Shown piece by piece: positions 9,730 through 18,362 of a stretch of DNA of 64,000 nucleotides. Where the stretch lies: positions 372,001-436,000 of the forward strand of contig CAXXXQ010000003.1 of the NCBI GenBank assembly GCA_963677355.2, in the 5' to 3' direction. The stretch comes from Thiomicrorhabdus sp963677355. GTDB taxonomy: Bacteria; Pseudomonadota; Gammaproteobacteria; Thiomicrospirales; Thiomicrospiraceae. The notes under the pieces were generated by a model. The model had not been told where the DNA came from. It ran no database searches and saw only the letters and a list, made by a program, of their open reading frames with translations. Position 1 is the first letter of the stretch. Every line of letters starts with the position of its first letter. A program made the translations under genes and the position numbers.

Positions 9730-12700
9730 TCATTTTTCGCGACTGCCATAGCCGCCTCCGCCAGGAGTTTTGATGATCAGCTTATCGCCCGTCTGAAAAT
9801 ATTCGCTGAAGGTGCTGGGCAGAGCCTGCTCTGCACCTGATTCGGAAATCTTGTGCTGTGAGCCGCATTTGCCGTTTTCGCCACCGGCTAGCCCGTAAGG
9901 CGGAATAATGCGGTGATTGGTCAGCATGGAAACCGTCATCGGTTTCAAGAAAGTAAAATGGCGTTCACAGCCGTTGCCGCCGTTATGAACGCCTTGGCCA
10001 CCGCTGTCGGCGTGAATGGAGAACTGCTCGAGTCTCACCGGATAGCGAAGTTCCAGCACTTCCGGGTCGGTTAAACGGGAATTGGTCATGTGGCTATGAA
10101 CCGCATCGTGACCATGGTAATCTCGACCGGCACCGGTTCCGCCACAGATGGTTTCATAGTACTGCCAGTTGTCATCACCGAAGGTTAGGTTGTTCATGGT
10201 TCCCTGAGAAGCGGCCTGTACTTGTAAGGCGCCATAAAGTGCATCGGTTACCACTTGGGAGGTTTCGACATTTCCGGCCACGACTGCCGCCGGAAAACTC
10301 GGTTTTAGCATTGATCCTTCGGCGACGATGAGTTCAATCGGTCTCAAGAAACCGTCATTCAATGGAATTGGTTGATCGACCAAAGTACGCAGCACATAGA
10401 GGGTGGCGGCACGGGTGATGGCGTAGGGGGCATTGAAGTTATTCGCCTGCTGCGGACTGGTGCCACTGAAATCGATTGTGGCGGTTTGCGTTTGCGGATG
10501 CGGCGTGACCTTGACTTTGATTTGTGTACCTTGGTCGGTCGGGTAACAGAATTCGCCTTGTGTCAGTTTAGGAATCAGGGATTTGACCGCATTCTCGGCA
10601 TGATCCAGCACATGATTCATGTAGCTGCAGACTGTTTGCAAACCGTAATCCTGGCAGAGTGATTGCAAGCCGGCAATGCCTTGTTGGTTCGCGGCAATTT
10701 GCGCTTGTAGATCATTCAGATTTTGGGTCAGGTTGCGTACCGAGTATTTCGCGCCGGTAAAGGCCTCGGTTAAAGTTTGGGTTTGGAGAACACCTGCTTT
10801 CACGGCCAGCAGGCAATCCAGCAGAACACCTTCCTGTTCAATATGCACACTGTCGGCCGGCATGGAACCGGGGGTCAGTCCGCCAACATCAGCATGATGG
10901 CCGCGGGATGCGACATAAAATTCGGTTTGCTTATTAATCACCACCGGCGAAATCAAGGTGATGTCAGGCAAGTGGGTACCGCCTGCATAAGGGTTATTGA
11001 GCGCATAGGCATCGCCTTCCTGAAGCAGTGGAATCTCTCCATTGGCTTCGCGTTGGATGACGGTTTTAACCGATTCGCCCATCGAGCCCAAATGTACCGG
11101 AACGTGCGGCGCATTGGCAATTAACTGACCTTGTTTATCAAACAGAGCGCAAGAGAAATCTAGGCGTTCTTTGATATTCACCGAATGAGCGGTTTTCGCC
11201 AAGGTAGCCCCCATCTGTTCGGCAATCGCCATAAAGCGGTTATTGAACAGCGCAAGCTGAATCGGATCGGCATGTTGTTCTGCTGTTTTTTCGATAGAGT
11301 CGCTGCTGGTTTTAGCGGCAGATGCCCCCAGCGATTTTTGCAACAGCAGCTGACTGTCTGATAGCAATTTGGCTTGCCAGTCCGGGGCAATAAATAGGGT
11401 GCCGGTTGCTTCCAATATCAAAGCCGGGCCTGAGATTGTATGACTCTGGTTGAGCTGTTCGCGTTGATAGACAGGAATCTCGCGCCACTCGCCATTGATA
11501 TAGGTCTCAGCTATATCTATCGAACCGAGCTCGCCAGAACTATTCAACGGTGGATCGCTTTGCTCGGAATGGGCTGCGGAAACCGCTTCCACACTGATAC
11601 TATTAATCATGATCGCGGTGTTTTGCTGGATAAAACCGAATTGCTGTTGATGGAGCAGAGCGAATTCCGCTGCATACTCCTGCTCGGTTTTCTCCGCTTG
11701 GTAGCTGATATCCAGCAGGGTGTCACTACCTTGATAATGCAGATGCAGAGTGGTTAGCAGTTCAGCGACTTGCTCGTTTTGTTGTTCGATATTGGCGACG
11801 GCCAGTTCAGCTTGTTGAGCCATTCCATGCAGAACTACTGACGACTTTAGTTGGTTGATCGGTACCGCATAGGAACGGGTTTCAATGACGCGTTTCTGTG
11901 CCAGTCCCATACCGTATGCGGATAAAACCCCGGAATAAGGGTGTAGTAGAACCTGGTTGATTCCCAGCTTTTCGGCTACCGCGCAGGCGTGTTGTCCTCC
12001 GGCGCCGCCAAAGCTGATTAAGGTGTAATCCTTTAGGTCATAGCCGCGTTGGGTTGATATTTTGCGCACCGCATTGGCCATGTTTTCAACCGCGATATCC
12101 AGAGCGCCTTCGGCCAGTTCGGTCGCCGGCTTATTGAGCTTGGAAGAGAGTTCCGAGAAAGCGCCTTTGACCGCATCAATATCCAGCGGCTGGTCAGCAT
12201 TTTCGCCGAATACTTTGGGGAAAAAACGACTCTGTATTCTGCCCAGCAATAGATTGCAATCGGTGACGGTTAATGGTCCGCCACGTCGGTAGGCGGCTGG
12301 CCCCGGATTAGCCCCAGCCGATTCAGGCCCGACCCGCAGTTCATTGCCTAATGTTTGTAGGATGGAACCGCCTCCGGCGGCCACGGTGTGAATGTCGAGC
12401 ATTGGCACCCGCATTTCGATTCCGGCGACTTGCGTTTCGAAACTGCGTTCATATTGCCCGGCATAATGGGAGACGTCTGTAGAGGTGCCTCCCATGTCGA
12501 AGCCGATAATTTGTTTGAAACCGGCACTTTGCGCAGTTTTGACCGCAGCGACAATACCGCCGGCCGGCCCGGATAAGATGGCGTCTTTGCCTTGAAATTG
12601 CTCGGCATTGGTCAAACCGCCGTGGGATTGCATGAACTGTAGGTCCACACCGGGTAAGGCGCTGGCGACCTGACGTACATAACGTTGCAGAATCGGGCTT

Positions 12701-13371
12701 AAATAGGCGTCCACCACGGTGGTGCGGCCACGTGAAACATATTTGATCAAAGCCGAGGTTTGCTGCGACGTGGAAATCTGCTCAAAACCGACCTCTTCTG
12801 CCCATATGGCAACTTGGCGTTCATGCTCGGGATTCAAGTAGGCGTGTAACAGTACAATGGCAATAGCACGGTATCCCTGCTGTTTTAATTGCCGTAGTTG
12901 AGATTTAGTGTGCGCTTCATCCAAGGCTTCAATTTCATGGCCTTGGGCATCAAGGCGGCCTTTAATTTCAATCGCCTCGGCATACAAAGGTTTGGGGGTC
13001 TGTATGTTTAACGCGAAAATATCCGGACGGTTTTGGTAGCCGATTTGCAGAGCCTGACTGAAACCGCGGTTAGTCACCAGCGCGACCGCTTCGCCTTTGC
13101 GCTCAAGTAATGCATTGGTGGCAACAGTTGTCCCCATTTTGACGACACGAATTTTCTCGGTTGGAATGGCCTCTTCGCGGCCAACTTTGAGAAAGTGACG
13201 AATTCCGGCAATGGCGGCATCCGGATACTGCTCCGGATTTTCCGAGAGCAGTTTATGCGTGTGTAACCGGTTTTGCGGATCGACGGCAATGATATCGGTA
13301 AAGGTGCCACCGCGATCGATCCAGAATTGCCACTGCGATGCTGAGGAATGCGTTTCGGTTTGGTCAGTCAT
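9730..13371 (-). CDS. oplA: 5-oxoprolinase (ATP-hydrolysing), HyuA-HyuB fusion
   Basis: At 1213 residues this is the full-length single-chain form. The N-terminal half is hydantoinase A-like ('FWIDRGGTFTDIIAVDP' ATP-binding motif; 'IIGFDMGGTSTDVSHY' near residue 290). The C-terminal half is hydantoinase B-like ('DLDFSCALF'-type start, 'PYAGGTHLPDITLISPV', 'GGGGYG' end). The family opens 5-oxo-L-proline to glutamate with ATP, though hydantoinase-type substrates cannot be excluded from sequence. It is convergent with the GGDEF/EAL gene (32 bp gap) and stands alone, without the PxpABC alternative. Confidence 0.92.
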   Translation of the reverse strand: MTDQTETHSSASQWQFWIDRGGTFTDIIAVDPQNRLHTHKLLSENPEQYPDAAIAGIRHFLKVGREEAIPTEKIRVVKMGTTVATNALLERKGEAVALVTNRGFSQALQIGYQNRPDIFALNIQTPKPLYAEAIEIKGRLDAQGHEIEALDEAHTKSQLRQLKQQGYRAIAIVLLHAYLNPEHERQVAIWAEEVGFEQISTSQQTSALIKYVSRGRTTVVDAYLSPILQRYVRQVASALPGVDLQFMQSHGGLTNAEQFQGKDAILSGPAGGIVAAVKTAQSAGFKQIIGFDMGGTSTDVSHYAGQYERSFETQVAGIEMRVPMLDIHTVAAGGGSILQTLGNELRVGPESAGANPGPAAYRRGGPLTVTDCNLLLGRIQSRFFPKVFGENADQPLDIDAVKGAFSELSSKLNKPATELAEGALDIAVENMANAVRKISTQRGYDLKDYTLISFGGAGGQHACAVAEKLGINQVLLHPYSGVLSAYGMGLAQKRVIETRSYAVPINQLKSSVVLHGMAQQAELAVANIEQQNEQVAELLTTLHLHYQGSDTLLDISYQAEKTEQEYAAEFALLHQQQFGFIQQNTAIMINSISVEAVSAAHSEQSDPPLNSSGELGSIDIAETYINGEWREIPVYQREQLNQSHTISGPALILEATGTLFIAPDWQAKLLSDSQLLLQKSLGASAAKTSSDSIEKTAEQHADPIQLALFNNRFMAIAEQMGATLAKTAHSVNIKERLDFSCALFDKQGQLIANAPHVPVHLGSMGESVKTVIQREANGEIPLLQEGDAYALNNPYAGGTHLPDITLISPVVINKQTEFYVASRGHHADVGGLTPGSMPADSVHIEQEGVLLDCLLAVKAGVLQTQTLTEAFTGAKYSVRNLTQNLNDLQAQIAANQQGIAGLQSLCQDYGLQTVCSYMNHVLDHAENAVKSLIPKLTQGEFCYPTDQGTQIKVKVTPHPQTQTATIDFSGTSPQQANNFNAPYAITRAATLYVLRTLVDQPIPLNDGFLRPIELIVAEGSMLKPSFPAAVVAGNVETSQVVTDALYGALQVQAASQGTMNNLTFGDDNWQYYETICGGTGAGRDYHGHDAVHSHMTNSRLTDPEVLELRYPVRLEQFSIHADSGGQGVHNGGNGCERHFTFLKPMTVSMLTNHRIIPPYGLAGGENGKCGSQHKISESGAEQALPSTFSEYFQTGDKLIIKTPGGGGYGSREK

Positions 13372-13438
13372 GTCAAATGGGTACGTTATGAATAAATAGC
13401 GTTATTATCCAGTGTCAAGCGTTTAGGGTAAAGGCGGG

Positions 13439-13480
13439 TTTGTGCAATTATTTGTGCAATAATTATTTGTGCAATAATAG
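13439..13480 (+). repeat. Three tandem TTTGTGCAATAATTA-type repeats before yihY
   Basis: Three consecutive units begin with TTTGTGCAAT at 13439, 13451 and 13466 (unit lengths 12, 15 and 15 bases). They sit 48-90 bp upstream of the yihY start, within the only intergenic space before the yihY-permease-ATPase unit. They could be a repeated operator or a slipped-strand duplication; no named regulator is recognised. Confidence 0.6.
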
Positions 13481-13527
13481 GCGCTAATACTAATCCATTC
13501 ATCCTCGCCGATAGAGTACCAACAGAA

Positions 13528-14538
13528 ATGAATTCGCCAAGTAGTCAAACCGCGGCACCTGACAATAGAGTCAAGCCGGGATTTCTTAACTTAATCAAAC
13601 AGGTCAGCAACTGGCGCTTGTGGCGTGCGGTTTTCGATACTTTTCATAGTCGTCAAGGCATGGATGCCGTCGCTATTCTGGCGTACACCTCCTTGGTGGG
13701 CATTGTGCCGATGTTGGCAGTTATGCTCGGTCTGTTTTCTGTTTCCAGTTATTTTGCCTCTTTTGAACAGCTGATTATGGAGCAGGTGGTCAGCAATTTG
13801 ATGCCGGAATCGCATCCTGTTATTGAAGAGTATCTGCTCAAGTTTTCCGTGCAAGCTGCCAAGCTAAAAGGCCCGGGATTGGCGGTCATGTTGGTGACGA
13901 CGCTGATGCTGCTGTGGAAGGTGGATCAGAAAATCAACGGTATGTGGTCGGAACGTTTGCAACGCAAATGGTGGGTCAGCCTGTTGCACTATCTTGGCGT
14001 CAGTCTGTTGGGACCAATTTTGTTGGGGTTGAGTTTGGTCATCAGTTCTTCCCTGCTGGCGTTACCGCTTTTTATCGAAACCACGCCTTGGATCGAGAAA
14101 CTGTTTTTCGGTATGAAAGTGGTGCCGCTGGTGTTAGCTTGGCTTGGCTTTACGGCGCTGTATAAATTGGTGCCGATTGCCAAAGTGCCTTTTAAAATTG
14201 CTTTTATCGCCGGCTTTTTTGCCATGTTTGAACTGGAATTGCTGAAATCCGGTTTTGCCCTCTATGTCGAATGGTTTCCGACTTATGCATTGGTTTACGG
14301 CGCTTTTGCAGCTATTCCTCTGTTTCTGTTATGGCTCTACTCGTTATGGTTTATCGTGATTTGGAACGGCGCTTTGGTGGCAACGTTAATGAAGAAAAAT
14401 CGCACTTCAAAACAGGGTGACGAGTCCTCGACAGGAGAGAGAAACGAGGCAAACCAAGAGAAAGCATCTAATATAGAGTCTCAACGAGCCGACGGAGACG
14501 CACGTGCAGCGCAGTTAACGGAGAGCTCTATTGGTTAA
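13528..14538 (+). CDS. YihY/BrkB family inner-membrane protein
   Basis: A 336-residue protein with about six hydrophobic segments between residues 45 and 290, typical of the YihY/virulence-factor-BrkB family (UPF0761). 'FHSRQGMDAVAILAYTSLVG' and 'TLMLLWKVDQKINGMW' are characteristic. Despite an old 'ribonuclease BN' label, members are membrane proteins of unknown function. The last 45 residues are hydrophilic and low in complexity. The permease gene begins inside its end (8-base overlap), so the two are translationally coupled. Confidence 0.88.
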   Translation: MNSPSSQTAAPDNRVKPGFLNLIKQVSNWRLWRAVFDTFHSRQGMDAVAILAYTSLVGIVPMLAVMLGLFSVSSYFASFEQLIMEQVVSNLMPESHPVIEEYLLKFSVQAAKLKGPGLAVMLVTTLMLLWKVDQKINGMWSERLQRKWWVSLLHYLGVSLLGPILLGLSLVISSSLLALPLFIETTPWIEKLFFGMKVVPLVLAWLGFTALYKLVPIAKVPFKIAFIAGFFAMFELELLKSGFALYVEWFPTYALVYGAFAAIPLFLLWLYSLWFIVIWNGALVATLMKKNRTSKQGDESSTGERNEANQEKASNIESQRADGDARAAQLTESSIG

Positions 14539-15553
14539 GTCCGCTTCCCTATCTCAGGATGTGCGCTATCGGTTACTGCTCGGTGTGGCATTTCTGTTAA
14601 TGCTGATCGGCGCCTATTTACATCTCTCTTCGGGCGTTATGAATCTGCAATGGTACAAGTTGTTCGGTGGCTGGTCTGAGGTCGAATCCATTGTGTTTTG
14701 GGAGTTGAGATTTCCCCGAGTGTTATTAGTCATGATTGTCGGTAGTGGGCTGGCTGTTTCCGGCGTGGTCTTGCAGGCTCTGTTTCGTAATCCTCTGGCG
14801 GAGCCTGGATTGATCGGCGTTTCCAGCAGCGCGGCTTTAGGCGCAGTATTTGTGATTGTTCTCGGTGGCGTGCTGTGGGGACAGGTCAGTGCCTGGCAGA
14901 TGGGAATGGCCGCTCTATTGGCCGCGCTGTTGGCCACTGCATTCATTTATCGCATCGCCAGTCGGCACGGGCAAACCGATGTGGCGATGATGTTATTGGC
15001 GGGGGTTGCCATCAATGCCATCGCCGGAGCCACCACTCAATTGTTAATCACCGTCTCTGACGATGCCCAGTTAAGAACGGTGATGTTCTGGATGATGGGC
15101 TCTTTTGCCAACGGTAACCCTGAATTTATCTGGGTGTTAGGCGTGCTGACCTTGGCAGTAAGTCTGTTGTTGTGGCGTTTGGCGCGCCCATTGAATGCCT
15201 TTTTATTAGGAGAGAGTAACTGCCTGCATATGGGCTTTGCGCCCAAGGCCGTGAAATGGCGGATTATTTGGGGAAGTGCACTGATTGTCGGCTTGGCGGT
15301 TGCTACGGTGGGTGTGATCGGTTTTGTCGGTTTGATTATTCCGCATATTGCCCGCTTATTGATCGGCAGTGACCACCGTCGATTGATTCCCATGAGTGCG
15401 CTCTTAGGTGCGGTGTTATTGCTCTATGCGGACTGGTTTGCCAAAACCGTGATTCAACCTGCGGAGTTGCCGATCGGCTTGTTTATGGCGCTATTGGGCG
15501 GGCCTTTCTTCCTGATGATGCTGATCCGTCAAAGACGACGCTGGGGAGTGTGA
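14531..15553 (+). CDS. FecCD-type ABC permease (haemin/iron-chelate or cobalamin)
   Basis: A 340-residue permease of the BtuC/FecCD/HmuU family with 9-10 predicted transmembrane segments. The family fingerprint 'GVIGFVGLIIPHIARLLIG' is at about 255-275. The start is a TTG at 14531 with GGAGAG just upstream, overlapping the yihY stop. It is followed after 4 bp by an ATPase that looks most like HmuV, which favours haemin as cargo. No substrate-binding protein gene lies in the cluster. The symbol hmuU would be reasonable but is not certain. Confidence 0.88.
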   Translation: MVKSASLSQDVRYRLLLGVAFLLMLIGAYLHLSSGVMNLQWYKLFGGWSEVESIVFWELRFPRVLLVMIVGSGLAVSGVVLQALFRNPLAEPGLIGVSSSAALGAVFVIVLGGVLWGQVSAWQMGMAALLAALLATAFIYRIASRHGQTDVAMMLLAGVAINAIAGATTQLLITVSDDAQLRTVMFWMMGSFANGNPEFIWVLGVLTLAVSLLLWRLARPLNAFLLGESNCLHMGFAPKAVKWRIIWGSALIVGLAVATVGVIGFVGLIIPHIARLLIGSDHRRLIPMSALLGAVLLLYADWFAKTVIQPAELPIGLFMALLGGPFFLMMLIRQRRRWGV

Positions 15554-15557
15554 ACTT

Positions 15558-16358
15558 ATGGCGATAGAGTGTCGTAATCTGAATTACCGGGTTGGAGAAA
15601 ACTGCTTGTTGGCAGATATCAATTGCGATTTCAAGAATGCAGAGGTTACCGCGATTTTAGGCAAGAACGGAGCGGGTAAATCGACTTTGTTGAAGCTGCT
15701 CAGTAAACAAGTGGATTTAACCGATGGAGAGATATTGTTTGACGGACGCAGTTTAGCTGAATCCAGTTATGCACAACTTGCCCGGCAACGTGCCGTATTG
15801 CCGCAGCAACAGAGTTTGAGTTTTTCCATGACGGTAACAGAAATGGTTGCGTTAGGTGCGGATGTGCAAGTGTTGCCCGAGGCAAACTTCTCTGTGCTGA
15901 TCGTTGATGAACTGCTGAAATTATGTGAGATTGATCATTTGCAGGGGCGTGATGTGCTGACCTTATCCGGGGGCGAGCTGCAACGTGTGCAACTTGCTCG
16001 GGTTTTGGCGCAGATCTGGCCGATTCAGTCTTTGCAGGCCGGAAGCGAACAGCCATTTGCCCAACGCTGGTTATTGCTGGACGAGTGGAACACCGGTTTG
16101 GACTTGCATCATCAACAGCTGTTCGTCGATCTGTTTCAAAAATGGGCCGGCCAAGGTTTGGGAATAGTCATGGTGCTGCATGACTTGAATCTGGCGGCTC
16201 AGGTGGCGCATGAAATCAAAGTGCTGCAAGACGGACATCTTGCGTTGCAAGGCAATCCGAGTGACGTGCTGAATGAAGAGAATATCTTCAAGACCCTCAG
16301 TCTTAAAACCACGATTTCAAAACGCCACGATGCAAATTATTCATTGCTGTTGAAATAA
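15558..16358 (+). CDS. hmuV: Haemin-type ABC transporter ATPase
   Basis: A 266-residue ATPase. Walker A is 'GKNGAGKST', the ABC signature is 'LSGGELQRVQLARVLAQIW', and Walker B is 'RWLLLDEWNTGLD', where the usual D-E-P is D-E-W. The stretch 'QRAVLPQQQSLSFSMTVTEM' is strongly reminiscent of HmuV. It pairs with the permease directly upstream to import haemin or a similar iron chelate. The Pro-to-Trp change after the catalytic Glu is unusual but leaves the catalytic residue in place. Confidence 0.85.
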   Translation: MAIECRNLNYRVGENCLLADINCDFKNAEVTAILGKNGAGKSTLLKLLSKQVDLTDGEILFDGRSLAESSYAQLARQRAVLPQQQSLSFSMTVTEMVALGADVQVLPEANFSVLIVDELLKLCEIDHLQGRDVLTLSGGELQRVQLARVLAQIWPIQSLQAGSEQPFAQRWLLLDEWNTGLDLHHQQLFVDLFQKWAGQGLGIVMVLHDLNLAAQVAHEIKVLQDGHLALQGNPSDVLNEENIFKTLSLKTTISKRHDANYSLLLK

Positions 16359-16420
16359 TTTTTCTGTTGCCCGGTCTAGATAGATAAGACCCGTTATCAA
16401 CCTTTAGAGCAAAGCAGGCC

Positions 16421-16951
16421 ATGCAGGATAAAAACCGATTTTTTGAAAAGCTTGTTTCGGCTTATGCCAATGATTTGTATCGTTATGCCTACTGGTTGTG
16501 TAAACAACCATCGTTAGCCGAAGATCTCGTTCAAGAAACCTTCTCTCGCGCCTGGAAATCGATTGATAGCCTAAAAGACGAGAAAGCAGCCAAGGCTTGG
16601 CTGATTACCATTCTGCGTCGCGAAAATGCCCGTCTATACGAAAAGTACCAACCTCAACTATTAGAGATTGAGGAAAGTCTGGTGGCTGAAGACTATCACT
16701 CGGAACCGGATGTTAAGGCGGAAAAAGAACAGCTGCATCATTTGATTATGAAGTTACCCGATGACTATAAAGAGCCGTTGATTCTGCAAATTATGTGGGG
16801 GTTCAGCGGCGAAGAGATCGCCGAGCAGCTCGAATTGAAACTCGCCACAGTGAACACCCGTTTATTTAGAGCCAGACAACAACTTAAACAACTGATGACC
16901 GATAGTAGTGAAACGAGAAAAAACAAAATGGGAGGGGCTGACAATGGATGA
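16421..16951 (+). CDS. ECF-type sigma-70 family RNA polymerase sigma factor
   Basis: A 176-residue sigma factor with region 2 ('YAYWLCKQPSLAEDLVQETF') and region 4 ('SGEEIAEQLELKLATVNTRL', then 'FRARQQLKQL') and little else, as in extracytoplasmic-function sigmas. It overlaps by 8 bases with the following gene, a DUF3379-like membrane protein that is its probable anti-sigma factor. Its regulon cannot be read from the window, and I did not find a convincing repeated promoter motif nearby. Confidence 0.9.
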   Translation: MQDKNRFFEKLVSAYANDLYRYAYWLCKQPSLAEDLVQETFSRAWKSIDSLKDEKAAKAWLITILRRENARLYEKYQPQLLEIEESLVAEDYHSEPDVKAEKEQLHHLIMKLPDDYKEPLILQIMWGFSGEEIAEQLELKLATVNTRLFRARQQLKQLMTDSSETRKNKMGGADNG

Positions 16952-17750
16952 AATGACTTTTCGCAGCAGACTGCTAACCCGCCCTCAGCATTTAGACCAC
17001 GAAATGTTGGATTATCTGGAAGCTAACCCGGAGCAGAAATCGGTAGTGCAAAATGCACGCGAGTTTGATCGATTGATTTCCGAATCTCTGGATGTCGAAG
17101 TGCCGGAAGGTCTACAGGCTAGAATTTTGTTAAAACAGAGTTATAGCGATAAACCGGAAACGCAAGAAGATACGGGCGGCACAGAAGTGATCAGCTTTAA
17201 CCAAGAGACGTTTATTGAAGAAGTAAGTAAGTCAGTTAATAAGCCGATCACAGTCTGGAAAATGAACTGGTTGTACGGCATGGTTGCCAGCTTTTTGATT
17301 GTCGCCGTCGGACTGAATCTATTGGTGACAAACGGGTCGCTTCCCGCTGCCAGCAGTGAAGCGATCGTCAATCATATTGTCGAACATATTCAGGAAGAAC
17401 CGAGCTTGATGAGAGCGGTTAAATTGCCGAAAAACGATTTGGAAATGGATCGTTTGTTTGCTCAGGTCGGTGCACAACTCAATCAGCCGGTAGAGGGCAT
17501 GAGTTATGCCGGAATGTGTGTGATTGAAGGTCAGAAAGGCTTGCATATTGTCATGCAACAAAATGGCCAACCGGTTACCGTAATTGTAATGCCGGGACAG
17601 CAGTTGGCGGCTATGGAAGCCTTCAATAAGAGTGACTACCACGGCGAGTTGATTCCGGTTAAAGGCGGAGTGGTTGCCATTGTTGCTAACAGTATGGAAC
17701 AGGTAGCGCTGGCGCAAATCCGTTTCTTTAAAGCGGTTCGTTTTGTTTGA
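16944..17750 (+). CDS. DUF3379-like membrane protein, probable anti-sigma factor
   Basis: A 268-residue protein with a cytoplasmic N-terminal part (residues 1-100), one transmembrane helix near 105-125 ('WLYGMVASFLIVAVGLNLLV'), and a periplasmic C-terminal part. This matches DUF3379 proteins encoded next to ECF sigmas. I chose the ATG at 16944 because a strong GGAGGGG lies at 16931-16937; a longer frame from 16908 has no such site. Coupling with the sigma gene suggests control of it by membrane tethering, an inference from context. Confidence 0.82.
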   Translation: MDEMTFRSRLLTRPQHLDHEMLDYLEANPEQKSVVQNAREFDRLISESLDVEVPEGLQARILLKQSYSDKPETQEDTGGTEVISFNQETFIEEVSKSVNKPITVWKMNWLYGMVASFLIVAVGLNLLVTNGSLPAASSEAIVNHIVEHIQEEPSLMRAVKLPKNDLEMDRLFAQVGAQLNQPVEGMSYAGMCVIEGQKGLHIVMQQNGQPVTVIVMPGQQLAAMEAFNKSDYHGELIPVKGGVVAIVANSMEQVALAQIRFFKAVRFV

Positions 17751-17772
17751 AGATAGGTTGAAATCAACTTTA

Positions 17773-18357
17773 CTATTTAGGTGATTTTTTACTGTTTTTA
17801 ATTTTATTTTGATAATTTTGAGCGAAGCGTTTTTCCATTTTTTTAATTGCTTCAGGTCGGCTCTTATATTGTTCCAACATTTTTTCACCTGCTGGTTTTT
17901 TATATGGTTCGTCTTCCTTAATATTTTCTCCATCATAAAACATCCATGTCCATTGCAGCATGGCATTAATATAATCTGGATGTTCAGGAACTAATTTGTG
18001 ATGATTTGCTATAGCCTTGAGAATTGCTCCTAATGCAGATATGTCAGGGTCTAGGCTAACTTCAACTTCGTCATCTTTATCCATATGCTTAAGATCATTG
18101 ATATTTAGTTTGTCATTGATATGTTTAGCATACTTTGCCTTAGAAGGCGTTTGGTTTGATAGTGCCTCTTCTACGCCCCTTGCATAATCGGAAAAAGGTT
18201 GTTTACCTTCTTTAAGAACTAAGCCATGCAGAATTCCATCTGCTGCACCTGCTAGGGTAATCGCAGAGATGCGATCACGACGACTAATAAAAAGTTCAAT
18301 AGCTATCTCTAACTGTCTTTGCGCTAGTTCAAGTTTTGTTATTTTAGTTTCAGGCAT
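17773..18357 (-). CDS. Hypothetical protein (HEPN-like?), AT-rich
   Basis: A 194-residue protein. The N-terminus 'KLELAQRQLEIAIELFISRR' plus 'DRISAITLAGAADGIL' reads as two amphipathic helices and resembles small HEPN-like proteins often found as lone accessory genes, but the RX4-6H nuclease motif is not visible. The C-terminus is Lys-rich ('NYQNKIKNSKKSPK'). Base composition is clearly more AT-rich than in the genes on either side, suggesting recent acquisition. It is wedged between the anti-sigma gene and pat. Function unknown. Confidence 0.65.
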   Translation of the reverse strand: MPETKITKLELAQRQLEIAIELFISRRDRISAITLAGAADGILHGLVLKEGKQPFSDYARGVEEALSNQTPSKAKYAKHINDKLNINDLKHMDKDDEVEVSLDPDISALGAILKAIANHHKLVPEHPDYINAMLQWTWMFYDGENIKEDEPYKKPAGEKMLEQYKSRPEAIKKMEKRFAQNYQNKIKNSKKSPK

Positions 18358-18362
18358 TAGTT

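Noticed and set aside
13439..13480. TTTGTGCAAT repeats as Fur boxes
   Set aside because: They do not fit the 7-1-7 symmetry seen in the boxes before the TonB receptor.
17319..17966. Minus-strand frame across the anti-sigma end and the orphan gene
   Set aside because: It overlaps two better-supported genes in other frames and is rich in Asn/His, as expected from shadow translation.
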